Of a DNA stretch of 64,000 nt, positions 1-9,150 are shown piece after piece (within the stretch, counting starts at the first letter, position 1; each line of letters opens with the position of its first letter). The notes under the pieces were generated by a model that did not search any database, was not told the origin of the DNA, and saw nothing but the letters and a program-made list of their open reading frames with translations. The DNA is from Caenorhabditis remanei (taxonomy: Eukaryota > Nematoda > Chromadorea > Rhabditida > Rhabditidae). The stretch spans positions 19,654,001 to 19,718,000 of the forward strand of contig NC_071331.1 of the NCBI RefSeq assembly GCF_010183535.1, written 5' to 3'. Made by a program: the position numbers and the translations under genes.

Positions 1-1
1 G

Positions 2-172
2 AAGCAGCAGAAAGAGATCGATATGCTCCGTGCAGCTCAGGAACAGAAGAAGGAAAATCAGAAACTCTGCAGCTACGGCGAGTCCTGTTGGAGATTCGTT
101 CAAAATATCGAGAAGAATGAGAATAGTATTTTGTAGACATGTAATAAGAAGGAGGGATTCTATGGACAATAG
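2..172 (+). pseudogene. 3' fragment of a short-type Ser-rich/coiled-coil family gene, premature stop
   Basis: The window opens inside a coding sequence whose frame starting at base 2 reads KQQKEIDMLRAAQEQKK, close to residues 141-157 of the paralogue at 6359-6949. A TAG at 134-136 ends the frame. The same frame continues beyond it with a CNKKEG-like stretch matching the family CDKKEG motif, up to the ancestral stop at 170-172. The copy therefore looks inactivated by a nonsense change, or shortened by about 12 residues. The 5' end lies outside the window. Function of the family is unknown. Confidence 0.7.
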
Positions 173-221
173 AGAGAGATTAGGTTACGGAATCTCTTTT
201 TACCTCATAGTACTCTCCCAT

Positions 222-223
<2 letters not shown>

Positions 224-319
<96 letters not shown>

Positions 320-321
320 TC
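224..321. repeat. (TC)n microsatellite
   Basis: About 98 bp of almost pure TC dinucleotide, interrupted once by an A at 305. It sits in the 3' flank of the preceding gene fragment. Homologous flanks at 2775-2800 and about 16770-16790 have only short CT/GA runs, so the tract expanded here. The reading frame through it (SLSLSL) is meaningless. Confidence 0.95.
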
Positions 322-716
322 CTACAGTATGCCTCAATCTTGGCCTACAGTATTCTCAAATATCATTACTTTAATTGATTGGTTTTAATAAATCAGTTTC
401 TTCTATAACTGTTTTCATTTATGGGCAATTAGTTACACTTCATTTCAAGCACAATTAAGTATGATTAAGAAGGCCTGACAGCCAAAAATTACTATTTCAA
501 ACAAACGTGACATATTTAGTATGAACTTATTGCTAATTGAAGCAGGATCGAAACTATGTTTTATGAATCTGAAAACAAGTAGACATTTTTTGCATAAAAA
601 TCTGAACAGTACCAAGAGATATCAATGACTCCATTATAACTTAGCTATCAATTTGTACAGTTTCAATAGAATACAAAAACTACAATTTCGACAAATACAA
701 AAGTTTCTTTCATAGC

Positions 717-1015
717 CATTTCGCAACTACGACACTTCGCAACCACGACGTTTCGCAACCACGGCGTTTCGCAACCACACCGCATTTGCATATTTAGGTC
801 AGTTGAAAATGTTGAAACCGAAGGGTCTGGGAGCATATTTGAAAACATTAAATAGAAGAAAAAGTTATCTGACCCATTTTTAGACAAAACTAGGTTAAAC
901 TTGCTAGTTCTATGGTTGCGAAACGCCGCAGTTGCGAAATGTCGCAGTTGCGAAACTTCGTAGTTGCGAAATGTCGTAGTTGCGAAATGTCGCAGTTGCG
1001 AATTGTCGCGGAGCC
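717..1015. repeat. Inverted pair of 16-bp minisatellites
   Basis: About four units of a 16-bp motif (TTCGCAACCACGACGT-like) occupy 717-780. About six units of the reverse complement (GTTGCGAAATGTCGCA) occupy 915-1012. Roughly 135 bp of spacer separate them, so the region can fold into a long imperfect hairpin. Similar GTTTCAAAACGTCGCAGTTT-like phrases recur singly around 30.9 kb and 31.5-31.9 kb. Confidence 0.8.
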
Positions 1016-1439
1016 CTAAATTGATAGTAATACGATACATTTTCAAGTTTCAAAACGTTGCGTTCACAAGATCCCTATTGATCTTTCAAATTGTTTAAAA
1101 AATAGATAGTTGAAACAGGAAAAAAAATTTTGGCTGTTTTAAAAAATACTGAATTCGTTTTTATATTTATTCGAACCTGGTTATCGAGATAAAATTCAGT
1201 TCTTAGAAGAAATGCACGTTGTTAACAAACGAGAAAAAACTGAAAAGTTTCACTGCTCTAACATGCTGTGCTTAAAAATTATAGCTTACTCAAAATGAAA
1301 AAAGTGACTGTTTCAGAAATTGATGATCGCTTCTATAATATACAACCCTTCCCTTTTTTCAGGAACAGTTCTATAGCTGAATCCATATCAGTATTCCCAG
1401 ATTCCTCAAACCATCATAGCTCGATCGATAGTCATCCCA

Positions 1440-1702
1440 CCGTCAAAAAACTAGTAAGAGTCCGCAAACACTGTGTGGTCATCTCAGACTGCGTTCGCGC
1501 GCAAACAGGACAGATGGTTGGATACCTGTAGAAGGACGGATGGAGAGTCACTCAGTCATTCATTCTCATTCACCTTCTTTTGGGTGTGACGGTTCATTCT
1601 CCCTTCTCTTGCTCTTTGCCTATTGACCTCATCCCTCTTGTGCTAGACCAAAGTGGCCTAGCCCTTCTTTCATTTTATTGATTTTCAGAAACTACAGTAC
1701 TG
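1440..1702 (+). promoter_or_regulatory. Duplicated promoter module with SL-type acceptor
   Basis: This segment is shared with the upstream regions of the paralogues at 4352, 8833(-) and 11495(-). It contains a GCGTTCGCGCGCAAACAGGA box, a GGACGGATGGAGAGTCA box and the interrupted palindrome CTAGACCAAAGTGGCCTAG at 1643-1661. It ends in ATTTTCAG at 1681-1688, 14 bp before the ATG. That acceptor has no nearby upstream donor in a coding exon, so SL1 trans-splicing is the likely use (inference). Confidence 0.6.
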
Positions 1703-2428
1703 ATGCCGTCGTCTTCTTCATCTCGTTGTTCTTCTTCTGCCTCTTTGGCTTCTACTACTTTGTCTGTTTCTTCTTCTACATCTTCTTCTATTTCTTCATC
1801 AATCTGGAAAGCTGTAGAACTTAAAACTCTACCACTGCCATCCTCTTCTTCTTCTTCGTCTATGTTTTTTCATTCTGCTTTTTCAATCCCCACGAAACTT
1901 TGTGGAGTCGAAATTGAACTTGAAATGGAGCCGGCTGTTATCCAAAATCTGACAGAGGAACTGGAGAAAGCCGAGCTCGAAAACTCTATCCTTAAGCAAA
2001 AAATGGATATTCTGGGAATCGAAATTGGCGATATTTCCAAGAAGTTGGAGAAGTGTCAGGTGGAATTGGAGGGAAAACGTCTGAAGTTTGAACAACTGAG
2101 TGCCGGGAATCGTATGGCTAATATCGTACTCAAGAATCAGCAAAAAGAGATCGGATCGTTCCGTATGGCTGAGAAGATATGGAAGCATCAGCAGGAACAG
2201 CTTCAAAAACTTCGTGTCACTCAACAGGAAAAGCAGAATCAGAAACCCTGGAACTACGGAGAATCTTGGAGATCCAATCAAACGGTCGAAAAGAATGAGA
2301 AGCCGTGCGATAAGAAAGAGGGTTCGGAGGACGTGAAGCTACTTGTAAATCATGGATACAAGAAGGCAGAGGCGGAGCATATTATGAAGCAAGTGATGGA
2401 GATTAGAAAGATGGAAGCTACGAAGTAA
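1703..2428 (+). CDS. Ser-rich/coiled-coil protein, long type (copy 1)
   Basis: Single-exon gene of 241 residues; family not recognised. Residues 1-60 are a low-complexity Ser head (runs of SSSSS). About 75-165 is a charged coiled coil rich in E, K and L (EELEKAELENSILKQKMDIL). Then come the family hallmarks KPWNYGESWRS and a C-terminal block VKLLVNHGYKKAEAEHIMKQ. The start follows a TTTTCAG trans-splice-like site by 14 bp and is conserved in paralogues. The C-terminal block faintly resembles a UBA-type helix motif, which is a guess. Two miniature transposons lie between the stop and the conserved AATAAA at 3184, so they may be within its 3' UTR. Confidence 0.8.
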   Translation: MPSSSSSRCSSSASLASTTLSVSSSTSSSISSSIWKAVELKTLPLPSSSSSSSMFFHSAFSIPTKLCGVEIELEMEPAVIQNLTEELEKAELENSILKQKMDILGIEIGDISKKLEKCQVELEGKRLKFEQLSAGNRMANIVLKNQQKEIGSFRMAEKIWKHQQEQLQKLRVTQQEKQNQKPWNYGESWRSNQTVEKNEKPCDKKEGSEDVKLLVNHGYKKAEAEHIMKQVMEIRKMEATK

Positions 2429-2510
2429 TTATTCATTAATTACACCTCAATCTATTATTCCATCTTTTTATGTTACAGTATTCTTCTTTCCCACATACAG
2501 TACTCCCATT

Positions 2511-2710
2511 CAAGGCTGTCAAAAAGGCCGTGGGGCGATTTTATATCTCAGTTCCCAGCCATGGATATTTTCGCTTCTTCAGGCGGCCTTGTAGAGCACC
2601 GAAAGATTAGTCGATGTACAAAATTTCAGCCCATTTGGTTTATCCGCGGCCTCGACGGCCCTAAAAGCCGAGGGCCGCGGCCGGCCGCGGCCGGCCGTAC
2701 GACAGCCTTG
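2511..2710. mobile_element. hAT-like miniature element (200 bp), 8-bp target duplication
   Basis: Termini are CAAGGCTGTC and its reverse complement GACAGCCTTG. The element is flanked by perfect 8-bp direct repeats CTCCCATT at 2503-2510 and 2711-2718. The homologous sequence near 16,850 on the other strand reads straight through (CTTTGAATGGGAGTATT) with no insert, a paralogous empty site. A second copy lies at 15345-15528. Eight-base duplications are typical of hAT transposons; no transposase is encoded. Confidence 0.9.
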
Positions 2711-2824
2711 CTCCCATTCAAAGTATCGTTATTTTATATCCAGCTTCTTCCTTTTTTGTTACAGTGCTCTCCCATAATCTCTCACTCTCTCCGTCCTACA
2801 GTATACCTCAATCTTGTGTTACAG

Positions 2825-3144
2825 CATAGTTGTCAAGGCCCGGCCCGAAGGCCCGGGCAAATTGGCGCAAAAGTCAAATTTTCAAATTTTTTCAAATTTT
2901 TTGAATTTTTTTGAATTTTTTTGCGAAAAAGTCACATTTTCGACTATCAGTCAGAATTAGAAGAAATTCTGAAAAATAGTCAAAAATGGTCACATTTCCG
3001 ATGAAAAATTGAAAAAAAATGGAAAAAAAAGGGTCGTTTTTTGAAGCCGGGCCTTGAAAATTTTCTACCGGCCCGGCCCCGCCCGGCCCGGGCCTTCGGG
3101 CCTTGCCGGGCCTTGCCGGGCCGGCCCGGGCCTTGACAACTATG
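2825..3144. mobile_element. hAT-like miniature element (320 bp), GC-rich ends
   Basis: Inverted termini CATAGTTGTCAAGGCCCGG are bounded by perfect 8-bp duplications TGTTACAG (2817-2824 and 3145-3152). The subterminal regions are runs of GGCCCGG/CCGGGCC, and the centre is T/A-rich. The paralogous 3' flank at about 16,735-16,760 (minus strand) is uninterrupted at this position. The sequence class is different from the element at 2511-2710. Confidence 0.9.
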
Positions 3145-3189
3145 TGTTACAGTAATTTCAAATTTTGTTAATCGATTGTTTTTAATAAA

Positions 3190-4080
3190 TTAATTTCTTC
3201 TATAACTTTTTCCTTTTACGCGTGATTAGTTTAACGCCATTTCAATTAAACACGACCAAGAAGAGCTGATAGCGGAATATTACTGTTTCGAGCAAACTTA
3301 AGAAATTTAGAGGCAACGTATTGCTAATTGGAGCAAAAGCATGGAATTAAGTTTTAATAAATCTGGAAACAATTCGACATTTTCATAATTAAAATGTATT
3401 CAAGAGATATCGATGATCTCATTACAACTCAGCTAACAGTTTCTACTGTTTCAATAAAATACAAAAACTAAAATTTTAACAAACACAAATGTTTCGTTCT
3501 TTGTTTAAACCCTACAAATTCAATAATTTCGTTATAAACTTTGGAATTTTAAAGAAATTATATACTGTTACAATAATTATACTTATTGTAACTGGCTATG
3601 TAATTGTAATAAATGTTTAATTTTATGTATAAGCATCATAATTAGAGTACCGACTAAATATAATTATGTAATTGGCTTAACTTATTTTGAATAATATTAA
3701 AACTAGTATATGACTTATGAAAAATGTACAACTGAATCGATAGTTTAATTGTGAAACAATAAATTTCAAGTTTCGAACAGCTTCTGTTAACCAAAGTCAC
3801 ATCAAATTATTGATCACTTAAATTGTTTTAAAAATGATAGTCGGAACAGAAAAAATTATTTTTGATGTTTCAAAAAATACTGAATTCATTTCTATATTTA
3901 TTCGAATCTCGTAAAAACATTCTACTCTTTTAGATACCGGCAATCAGTTAATGTCACGTAATTAGTCGAACACTTAACATCACTGTTTGAGGGACCCAAC
4001 AGTGATGTAGCTGAAAGCATATCTATATTCCCAGACCCCCCCCCCCAAGCCATAATAGCTCGATCGATCGTCTCCCCTAT
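3190..4080. other. Intergenic DNA, duplicated flank, no gene seen
   Basis: AT-rich sequence with no convincing reading frame. It holds a CTGTTTCA motif at 3446. The part from about 3780 on resembles 1050-1260 and, inverted, 11,930-12,180, so it is duplicated flank of the coiled-coil gene family. A C11 homopolymer lies at about 4036-4046. Confidence 0.6.
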
Positions 4081-4351
4081 CTTGGGGTGTCGTCAAAAAC
4101 GAGAAAGAGTCCGCAAACACCGTGTCATCTGCGTAGACTGCGTTCGCGCGCAAACAGGACAGATGGTTGGATACCTGTAAAAGGACGGATGGAGAGTCAC
4201 TGTGTCATTCAGTCTCATTCACCTCCTTTGGGTCTGACGGTTCGTTCTCCCTTCACTTGCTCTTTGTCTTTTCGCCTCACCCCTCCCGATCTAGACCAAA
4301 GTGGTCTTGTCCTCCTTATATCTTATTGATTTTCTTGAAACTACAGTACTG
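4081..4351 (+). promoter_or_regulatory. Promoter module of copy 2, splice acceptor altered
   Basis: Same boxes as the module upstream of copy 1 (GCGTTCGCGCGCAAACAGGA; GGACGGATGGAGAGTCA; a weaker CTAGACCAAAGTGGTCTTG at 4291-4309). Where copies 1 and 3-5 have TTTTCAG before the leader, this copy has TTTTCTTG. The expected trans-splice acceptor is therefore absent. Confidence 0.55.
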
Positions 4352-5098
4352 ATGCCAACGTCTTGTTCATCTCGTTGTTCTTCTTCTGCTTCTCTTGGTT
4401 CTGTTACTTTGTCTGTTTCTTCTATTGATTCATCCCTCTGGAAAGCTGTAGAACTTGAAACTCTACCGATGCCATCCTCTTCTTCTCCTTCATCTCATTT
4501 TCATTCTGCTTTTTCGTCCCCCACGAAACTTTGTGGACTCGAAATTGAACTTGAAATGGAGCCGGCTGTTATCCAAAATCTCACAGAGGAACTGAAGAAA
4601 GCCGAGCTTGAAAACTCTATCCTTAAGCAAAAGATTAATATTTTGGGACTCGAAATTGGCGATATTTCGAAGAACTTGGAGAAGTGTCAGGTGGAATTTG
4701 AGGCAAACAGTCTGAAGTTCAAACAACTGAGTGCCGGGAATCGAATGGCTAAAACCGTACTCAAGAATCAGCAAAAAGAGATCGGATCGTTCCGTATGGC
4801 TGAAAAGATATGGAAGCATCAGCAAGATCAACTTGAAAAGCTTCGTGTCACTCAACAACAGGAAAAGGAAAATCACAAACCATGGAACTACGGAGAATCT
4901 TGGAGATCCTATCAGACTGTCAAGACGAATGAGAAGACGTGCGATGACAAAGAGGGATCGGATGACGTGAAGCTACTTGTGAATCATGGATACAAGAAGA
5001 CGGAGGCGGAGCATATTATGAAGCAAGTTATGGAGATTAGAAAGATGCAAGCTGCAAATAAGAATACAGTATCCCATCAATGTGACCGTAATTTATAA
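4352..5098 (+). CDS. Ser-rich/coiled-coil protein, long type (copy 2)
   Basis: Reads 248 residues from the ATG equivalent to copy 1 (MPTSCSSRCSS). An in-frame upstream extension of 17 residues exists but is not conserved. It has a Ser-rich head, a coiled coil around residues 70-170, KPWNYGESWRS and the VKLLVNHGYKKTEAEHIMKQ tail, followed by about ten extra residues from a shifted stop. The frame is intact, but the acceptor just upstream is lost, so expression is uncertain. Flank similarity shows it arose by duplication with copy 1. Confidence 0.75.
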   Translation: MPTSCSSRCSSSASLGSVTLSVSSIDSSLWKAVELETLPMPSSSSPSSHFHSAFSSPTKLCGLEIELEMEPAVIQNLTEELKKAELENSILKQKINILGLEIGDISKNLEKCQVEFEANSLKFKQLSAGNRMAKTVLKNQQKEIGSFRMAEKIWKHQQDQLEKLRVTQQQEKENHKPWNYGESWRSYQTVKTNEKTCDDKEGSDDVKLLVNHGYKKTEAEHIMKQVMEIRKMQAANKNTVSHQCDRNL

Positions 5099-5329
5099 TT
5101 CCCTTTTTAATGTTACAGTAATAAATCGATTGCGTATATAAAACTTTTTTTTGAAATGTATGAAATTGAAAAACAACAAGTAGACATTTTATGAAACTAA
5201 ACTGATTGTCAAGTACTGAATCTGAAACATTCACTTTTCAGAAAGCAAATTCGAAATCCTTCCAAACAGATCGATAGTCTCCCCTATCTTGGGAAGTCGT
5301 CAAAAAACGAGTGGAGGGTCCGCAAACAT

Positions 5330-5597
5330 AAAAAATGCATTGCAATAAAATAAATTTTTTAAAATTAAATTAGATTCTTGGGAATCTAAAATAAATGCTT
5401 TCTGTTTCTCGAATGTTTAATAAAAGTAGCGGAATTCGAAGGTCTTCCTACTGGTGTACCAGGTTAGTGTAACCATGCGGATATGTCATGAGTTAGGAAA
5501 TCCCATAAATTTCTGTTCTCCTTGGATATTAAAATAAGAAGAAAGATGTAAACCAAAATTGCAACCTACATAACAGTGATGTAGCTGAACCCATATC
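5330..5597. repeat. Duplicated 5' flank, inverted copy at about 9175-9430
   Basis: The segment running from AAAAATGCATTGCAATAAAA to the GTAGCTGAACCCATA phrase recurs in reverse complement at about 9150-9430, upstream of copy 4. It marks the inverted duplication that gave the + and - gene groups. At 5600 the + copy is interrupted by a Tc1-like element. Confidence 0.75.
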
Positions 5598-5599
5598 TA

Positions 5600-6050
5600 C
5601 AGTACTGGCCATAAAGATTGCGACACTTGCAGTTTTTAGTTGAAAATGGTCTATTTTGAGTGTCTGGCACGGCCTCCCTGATAGTCTCACAATATTAATT
5701 GTTTATAGAGTGTATAGATCACAGATAGAGCTTCTTTTTTGTAATTGACAACTTTTTTGTACGAGCTGATCCTAAGAAGTTACAGGTAGCCAATGTAAAA
5801 AACTCAAAAATGTATCCTTTTAGCACTGAAAAAGGGCAAAAATTGCGAGAAATTACTTTGACGATTGATAACTTCATAGGGTGTGTCCGTAAAAAAAGTT
5901 GTCAACTGCAAAAATAAAGCTCTACTTTTGATCTATACACTCATTAAACAGTCGTTCTGGTAAAACTATCAGGGGAGCCGTGTCACTGTCACAAAGTTGA
6001 CAATTTTCAACTAAAAATCGCAAGTTTCGCAATCTTTATGGCCAGTACTG
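5600..6050. mobile_element. Tc1/mariner-type miniature element (451 bp)
   Basis: The left end CAGTACTGGCCATAAAGATT and the matching inverted right end form terminal repeats of about 50 bp. TA dinucleotides flank both sides (5598-5599 and 6051-6052), as in Tc1/mariner insertions. The ends resemble those I recall for Tc1 (CAGTGCTGGCCAAAAAGAT). Inside, further inverted phrases such as GTTGACAACTTTTTTGTAC are seen. No transposase frame is present. Confidence 0.85.
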
Positions 6051-6054
6051 TATA

Positions 6055-6358
6055 TGCCGACATCCCCCAAGCCATCACAGCTCGATCGATAGTTCTCCTA
6101 CTTGCTGTGTCGTCAAAAAAGGAGTGGAGGGTCCGCAAACACCGTGAGGTTATCTGCGTAGTCACTGACTGCGTTCGCGCGTGACAGATGGAAACATGAC
6201 AGATGGAAGTGTAGAAGGACGGATGGAGAGTCATTCAGTCATTCCGTCTTATTCACCTTACTACCCCTCCCTTTCCGATATACATGGTTGCCTAGAAACC
6301 TCCTAGTTTCTCTTAACCCTCCTCTCATCCTATTGATTTTTCAGAAACGACCGTACCA
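6055..6358 (+). promoter_or_regulatory. Diverged promoter module of copy 3
   Basis: Retains the GCGTTCGCGCGTGACAG and GGACGGATGGAGAGTCA boxes, but the CTAG..CCA..TGG..CTAG palindrome is lost. TTTTTCAG at 6337-6344 lies 14 bp before the ATG and keeps the trans-splice acceptor. Confidence 0.5.
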
Positions 6359-6949
6359 ATGTCGTCGTCTTCATCATCTCGCTGTTCTTCTTCTGCCTCT
6401 CTTGCTTCTACTGCTTTGTCTGTTTCTTCTTCTTCATGTTCTTCTATTGATTCATCCCTCTGGAAAACTGAAGAACTCTACATTAGCAACGAAACTACAG
6501 TACTGATACCGACGTCTCCCGTTTCTTTTGCTATTTCACAAAAATGTCTTGGACTCAAAAGTGATCTGGAAAAGGAGAGAGCTGAGGTCAGGAATCTCAC
6601 AAAGAAACTGGAGAAAGCACAGCTGGAAGAATCGATTCTCAATCAAAAATTGGACATAGCGGAACTTGAAAAAATGGATATTTACAACGATTTAGTGAAG
6701 AATGAGAAAGAGATGAAGGCTAAAAGTAGACGAATCGACGGACTAAAAGCTCACATTTGTTCCGTTGAAGAACTGTTTAAAAAGCAGCAGAAAGAGATTG
6801 ATATGCTCCGTGCAGCTCAGGAACAGAAGAAAGATATTCAGAAGCCGTGGAACTACGGAGAGTCTTGTTGCAGATTCATTGAGGTCAAAAAGAATGAGAC
6901 TAGTCTTCAGAAGACGTGCGATAAAAAGGAGGGATTTAATGGACATTAG
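6359..6949 (+). CDS. Ser-rich/coiled-coil protein, short type (copy 3)
   Basis: Single exon, 196 residues. A Ser-rich head (1-37) is followed by a second short linker and a coiled coil from about residue 60 to 150 (KKLEKAQLEESILNQKLDIA; KKQQKEIDMLRAAQEQKK). It then has the family KPWNYGES motif and ends CDKKEGFNGH. It lacks the VKLLVNHGYKK block, so the short type lost the C-terminal domain or diverged before it was gained. Start chosen for the conserved acceptor and leader. Function unknown. Confidence 0.8.
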   Translation: MSSSSSSRCSSSASLASTALSVSSSSCSSIDSSLWKTEELYISNETTVLIPTSPVSFAISQKCLGLKSDLEKERAEVRNLTKKLEKAQLEESILNQKLDIAELEKMDIYNDLVKNEKEMKAKSRRIDGLKAHICSVEELFKKQQKEIDMLRAAQEQKKDIQKPWNYGESCCRFIEVKKNETSLQKTCDKKEGFNGH

Positions 6950-8119
6950 AAAAAGATCAAATTACGGCAAGCAAATGCGTCTACAGTACTCCTATAAATA
7001 TCGCAGTAATCTGAAATTCTATAGTTTTTTGATACATTATTTTCCCACATACAGTATACCATTAATTATACAGTAATATTCTATCCAAATTCTCTATTTT
7101 TTAACGTTACAGTTAACCTCCATCTTATTTGACAGTCATTTCAAATTTCGTTCTTTTATATGTTTTATCAATAAATAATTAAAATTTATTCTGTTATGAA
7201 ATAATGTAGTAGAGAGTGTTTGGATAAAAGTTTTTACTGTTTCGAGACAATCAGATAATTGAGTTGAAAGTTATTATGATGTTTTGAGCGAGATTTCTAT
7301 TTGAAATTATTTTAATAAAAACTGTTGAAAAATCAAGTATAATCCAAACTGAACAGAGTAGCACGAGTCAGTTTTGGGTAAACCTTACTGTTACTGAGTT
7401 TCTGGCGTGCCTTTGTCGCGTTCTGACTACTATAGATTTCGTAGAAAAGGAGATTTACACCTTGGACTCGTTTGACTCGTTCTTTCTTAACCTATGGAAT
7501 TTGTCGGCTCATTCAACGCGGTTTTCGCTGCATTTTAAGAAATAAAGTCTATCTGGCGCTCCTTTCGACGCGTTCCTCACCAATTGTCCTCCTGATCTCG
7601 TTTGCTTTTTCTCATTCTCACGTTATTTCTTTAAATGTAAATGCCTTTTCGACACTTATCAAATGGATATGTGTAATAGCATAGTAACTCAAATATTTCA
7701 AATTGAGCCTTACTGTGTTATATAGAAAATATGATCTTATCTAACTATATGGAAACAATAATCTTATCTAACTACATGAAAAATTAAAGAATATTGATGG
7801 TTCTTAAGTGAAACAGTAAGATTTGAAAAGACTTCAGAATCTAAAATATCAATGTTTCAGGGTCAGTACTTGACAGTTAGTTTCAAAAAATGTTGCTTAT
7901 CCGTATAGGGTAAAAGGAATGTAGTCTTTGAGTTTGTGTGCATTGTATATAAATAATTAAGATGGAGAGTACTACTCTTTAGGATGACCTTTATTCAAAT
8001 TAATGCTTCTCCATATTACAGATTTAAAAAAGTTTTATATAAGAAATCAATTTATTACTGTAACATAAAAAAGTCAAACACAGATTTGATGATGAATTAA
8101 TCGATGCGATACTGCACTC
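6950..8119. other. Intergenic DNA between convergent gene groups
   Basis: No supported gene. The open frame at 7472-7684 has no family resemblance and no conserved signals. About 7740-8100 is paralogous to about 10,380-10,690 (shared AACAGTAAGATTTG phrase), each lying downstream of a minus-strand coiled-coil gene. A minus-strand 21U-type motif is at 7809. Confidence 0.6.
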
Positions 8120-8833
8120 CTATTTCTCAGCTTGTTTCTTTCTAAACTCCATAACTTGCTTCATAATATGCTCCGCCTCCGCCTTCTTGTATCCATGATT
8201 CACAAGTAGTTTCACGTCTTCCGATCCCTCTTTCTTATCGCACGGCTTTTCATTCGTCTTGACAGTCTGATGGGTTCTCCAAGATTCTCCGTAGTTCCAT
8301 GGTTTGTGATTCTTCTTTTCCTGTTGTTGAGTGGCGCGGAGTTTCTCAAGCTTGTCCTGCTGATGCTTCCATATCTTCTCAGCCATACGGTACGTTTCGA
8401 TTTCTTTAATCTGATTCTTGATTACGATATTAGCCATACGATTCCCGGCAGTCAGTTGTTCGAACTTCAGACTGTTTGCCTCAAATTCCACCTGACACTT
8501 CTCCAAGTTCTTCGAAATATCGCCAATTTCGAGTCCCAAAATATTAATCTTTTGCTTGAGGATAGAGTTTTCACGCTCGGCTTTCTCCAGTTCCTCTGTA
8601 AGATTCTGGATTACAGCCGGCTCCATTTCCAGTTCAATTTTGAATTCACGAATTTTCGTAGGTGTCGAAAAAGCAGAAGACGAAGCGGAAGGGGATGGCA
8701 TTGGTAGAGTTTCGAGTTCTACAGTTTTCCAGAGGGATGAATCAATAGAAGAACATGGAGAAGAAGAAACAGACAACGTAGTAGACGCAAGAGAGGCAGA
8801 TGAAGAACAACGAGATGATAAAGACGACGACAT
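8120..8833 (-). CDS. Ser-rich/coiled-coil protein, long type (copy 4)
   Basis: 237 residues from the ATG at 8833, preceded on the minus strand by TTTTTCAG and a short leader as in copies 1 and 3. The frame stays open 26 codons further upstream, but that region is promoter in the paralogues. Ser-rich head, coiled coil (EELEKAERENSILKQKINIL), KPWNYGESWRT and the complete VKLLVNHGYKKAEAEHIMKQ tail ending QAEK. The upstream palindrome CTAGGCCACTTTGGTCTAG is at 8880-8898. The coding sequence is closest to copy 5. Confidence 0.8.
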   Translation of the reverse strand: MSSSLSSRCSSSASLASTTLSVSSSPCSSIDSSLWKTVELETLPMPSPSASSSAFSTPTKIREFKIELEMEPAVIQNLTEELEKAERENSILKQKINILGLEIGDISKNLEKCQVEFEANSLKFEQLTAGNRMANIVIKNQIKEIETYRMAEKIWKHQQDKLEKLRATQQQEKKNHKPWNYGESWRTHQTVKTNEKPCDKKEGSEDVKLLVNHGYKKAEAEHIMKQVMEFRKKQAEK

Positions 8834-9150
8834 TGGTATTGTAGTCCCTGAAAAATCAATAAGATGAGAGTTAAGAGGACTAGGCCACTTTGGTCTAGGG
8901 CGGAAGGTCAAGAGAGAATGATCAAGAGAAGGGAGAATGAACCGTCACACCCAAAGGAAGGTGAATGAGACTGAATGACTGAATGACTCTCCATCCGTCC
9001 TTCTACAGGTATCCAACCATCTGTCCTGTTTGCGCGCGAACGCAGTCTACGCAGATGACACGGTGTTTGCGGACTCTTACTCGTTTTTTGACGACATCTA
9101 GAGACAGGGAAAACTATCGATCGAGCTGTGATGGCTTGGGAGATGTGGGC
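8834..9150 (-). promoter_or_regulatory. Promoter module of copy 4
   Basis: Reverse-complement copy of the module seen at 1440-1702, with acceptor, palindrome (8880-8898), TGACTCTCCATCCGTCC and TCCTGTTTGCGCGCGAACGC boxes all kept. It continues into the flank that is shared with 5330-5597. Confidence 0.55.

Noticed and set aside
30..374. 114-codon frame with a long SLSLSL run
   Set aside because: It runs through the TC microsatellite and is out of frame with the real gene fragment at 2-172.
1883..2281. Antisense frames opposite the coiled-coil genes (also near 4490, 8270, 10890, 46171 and 56228)
   Set aside because: They mirror the biased codon use of the coiled-coil exons, recur at the same place in each paralogue, and lack their own signals.
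7472..7684. 70-codon frame between the gene groups
   Set aside because: No similarity to neighbours, no ATG context or splice signals, and its composition is like surrounding intergenic DNA.
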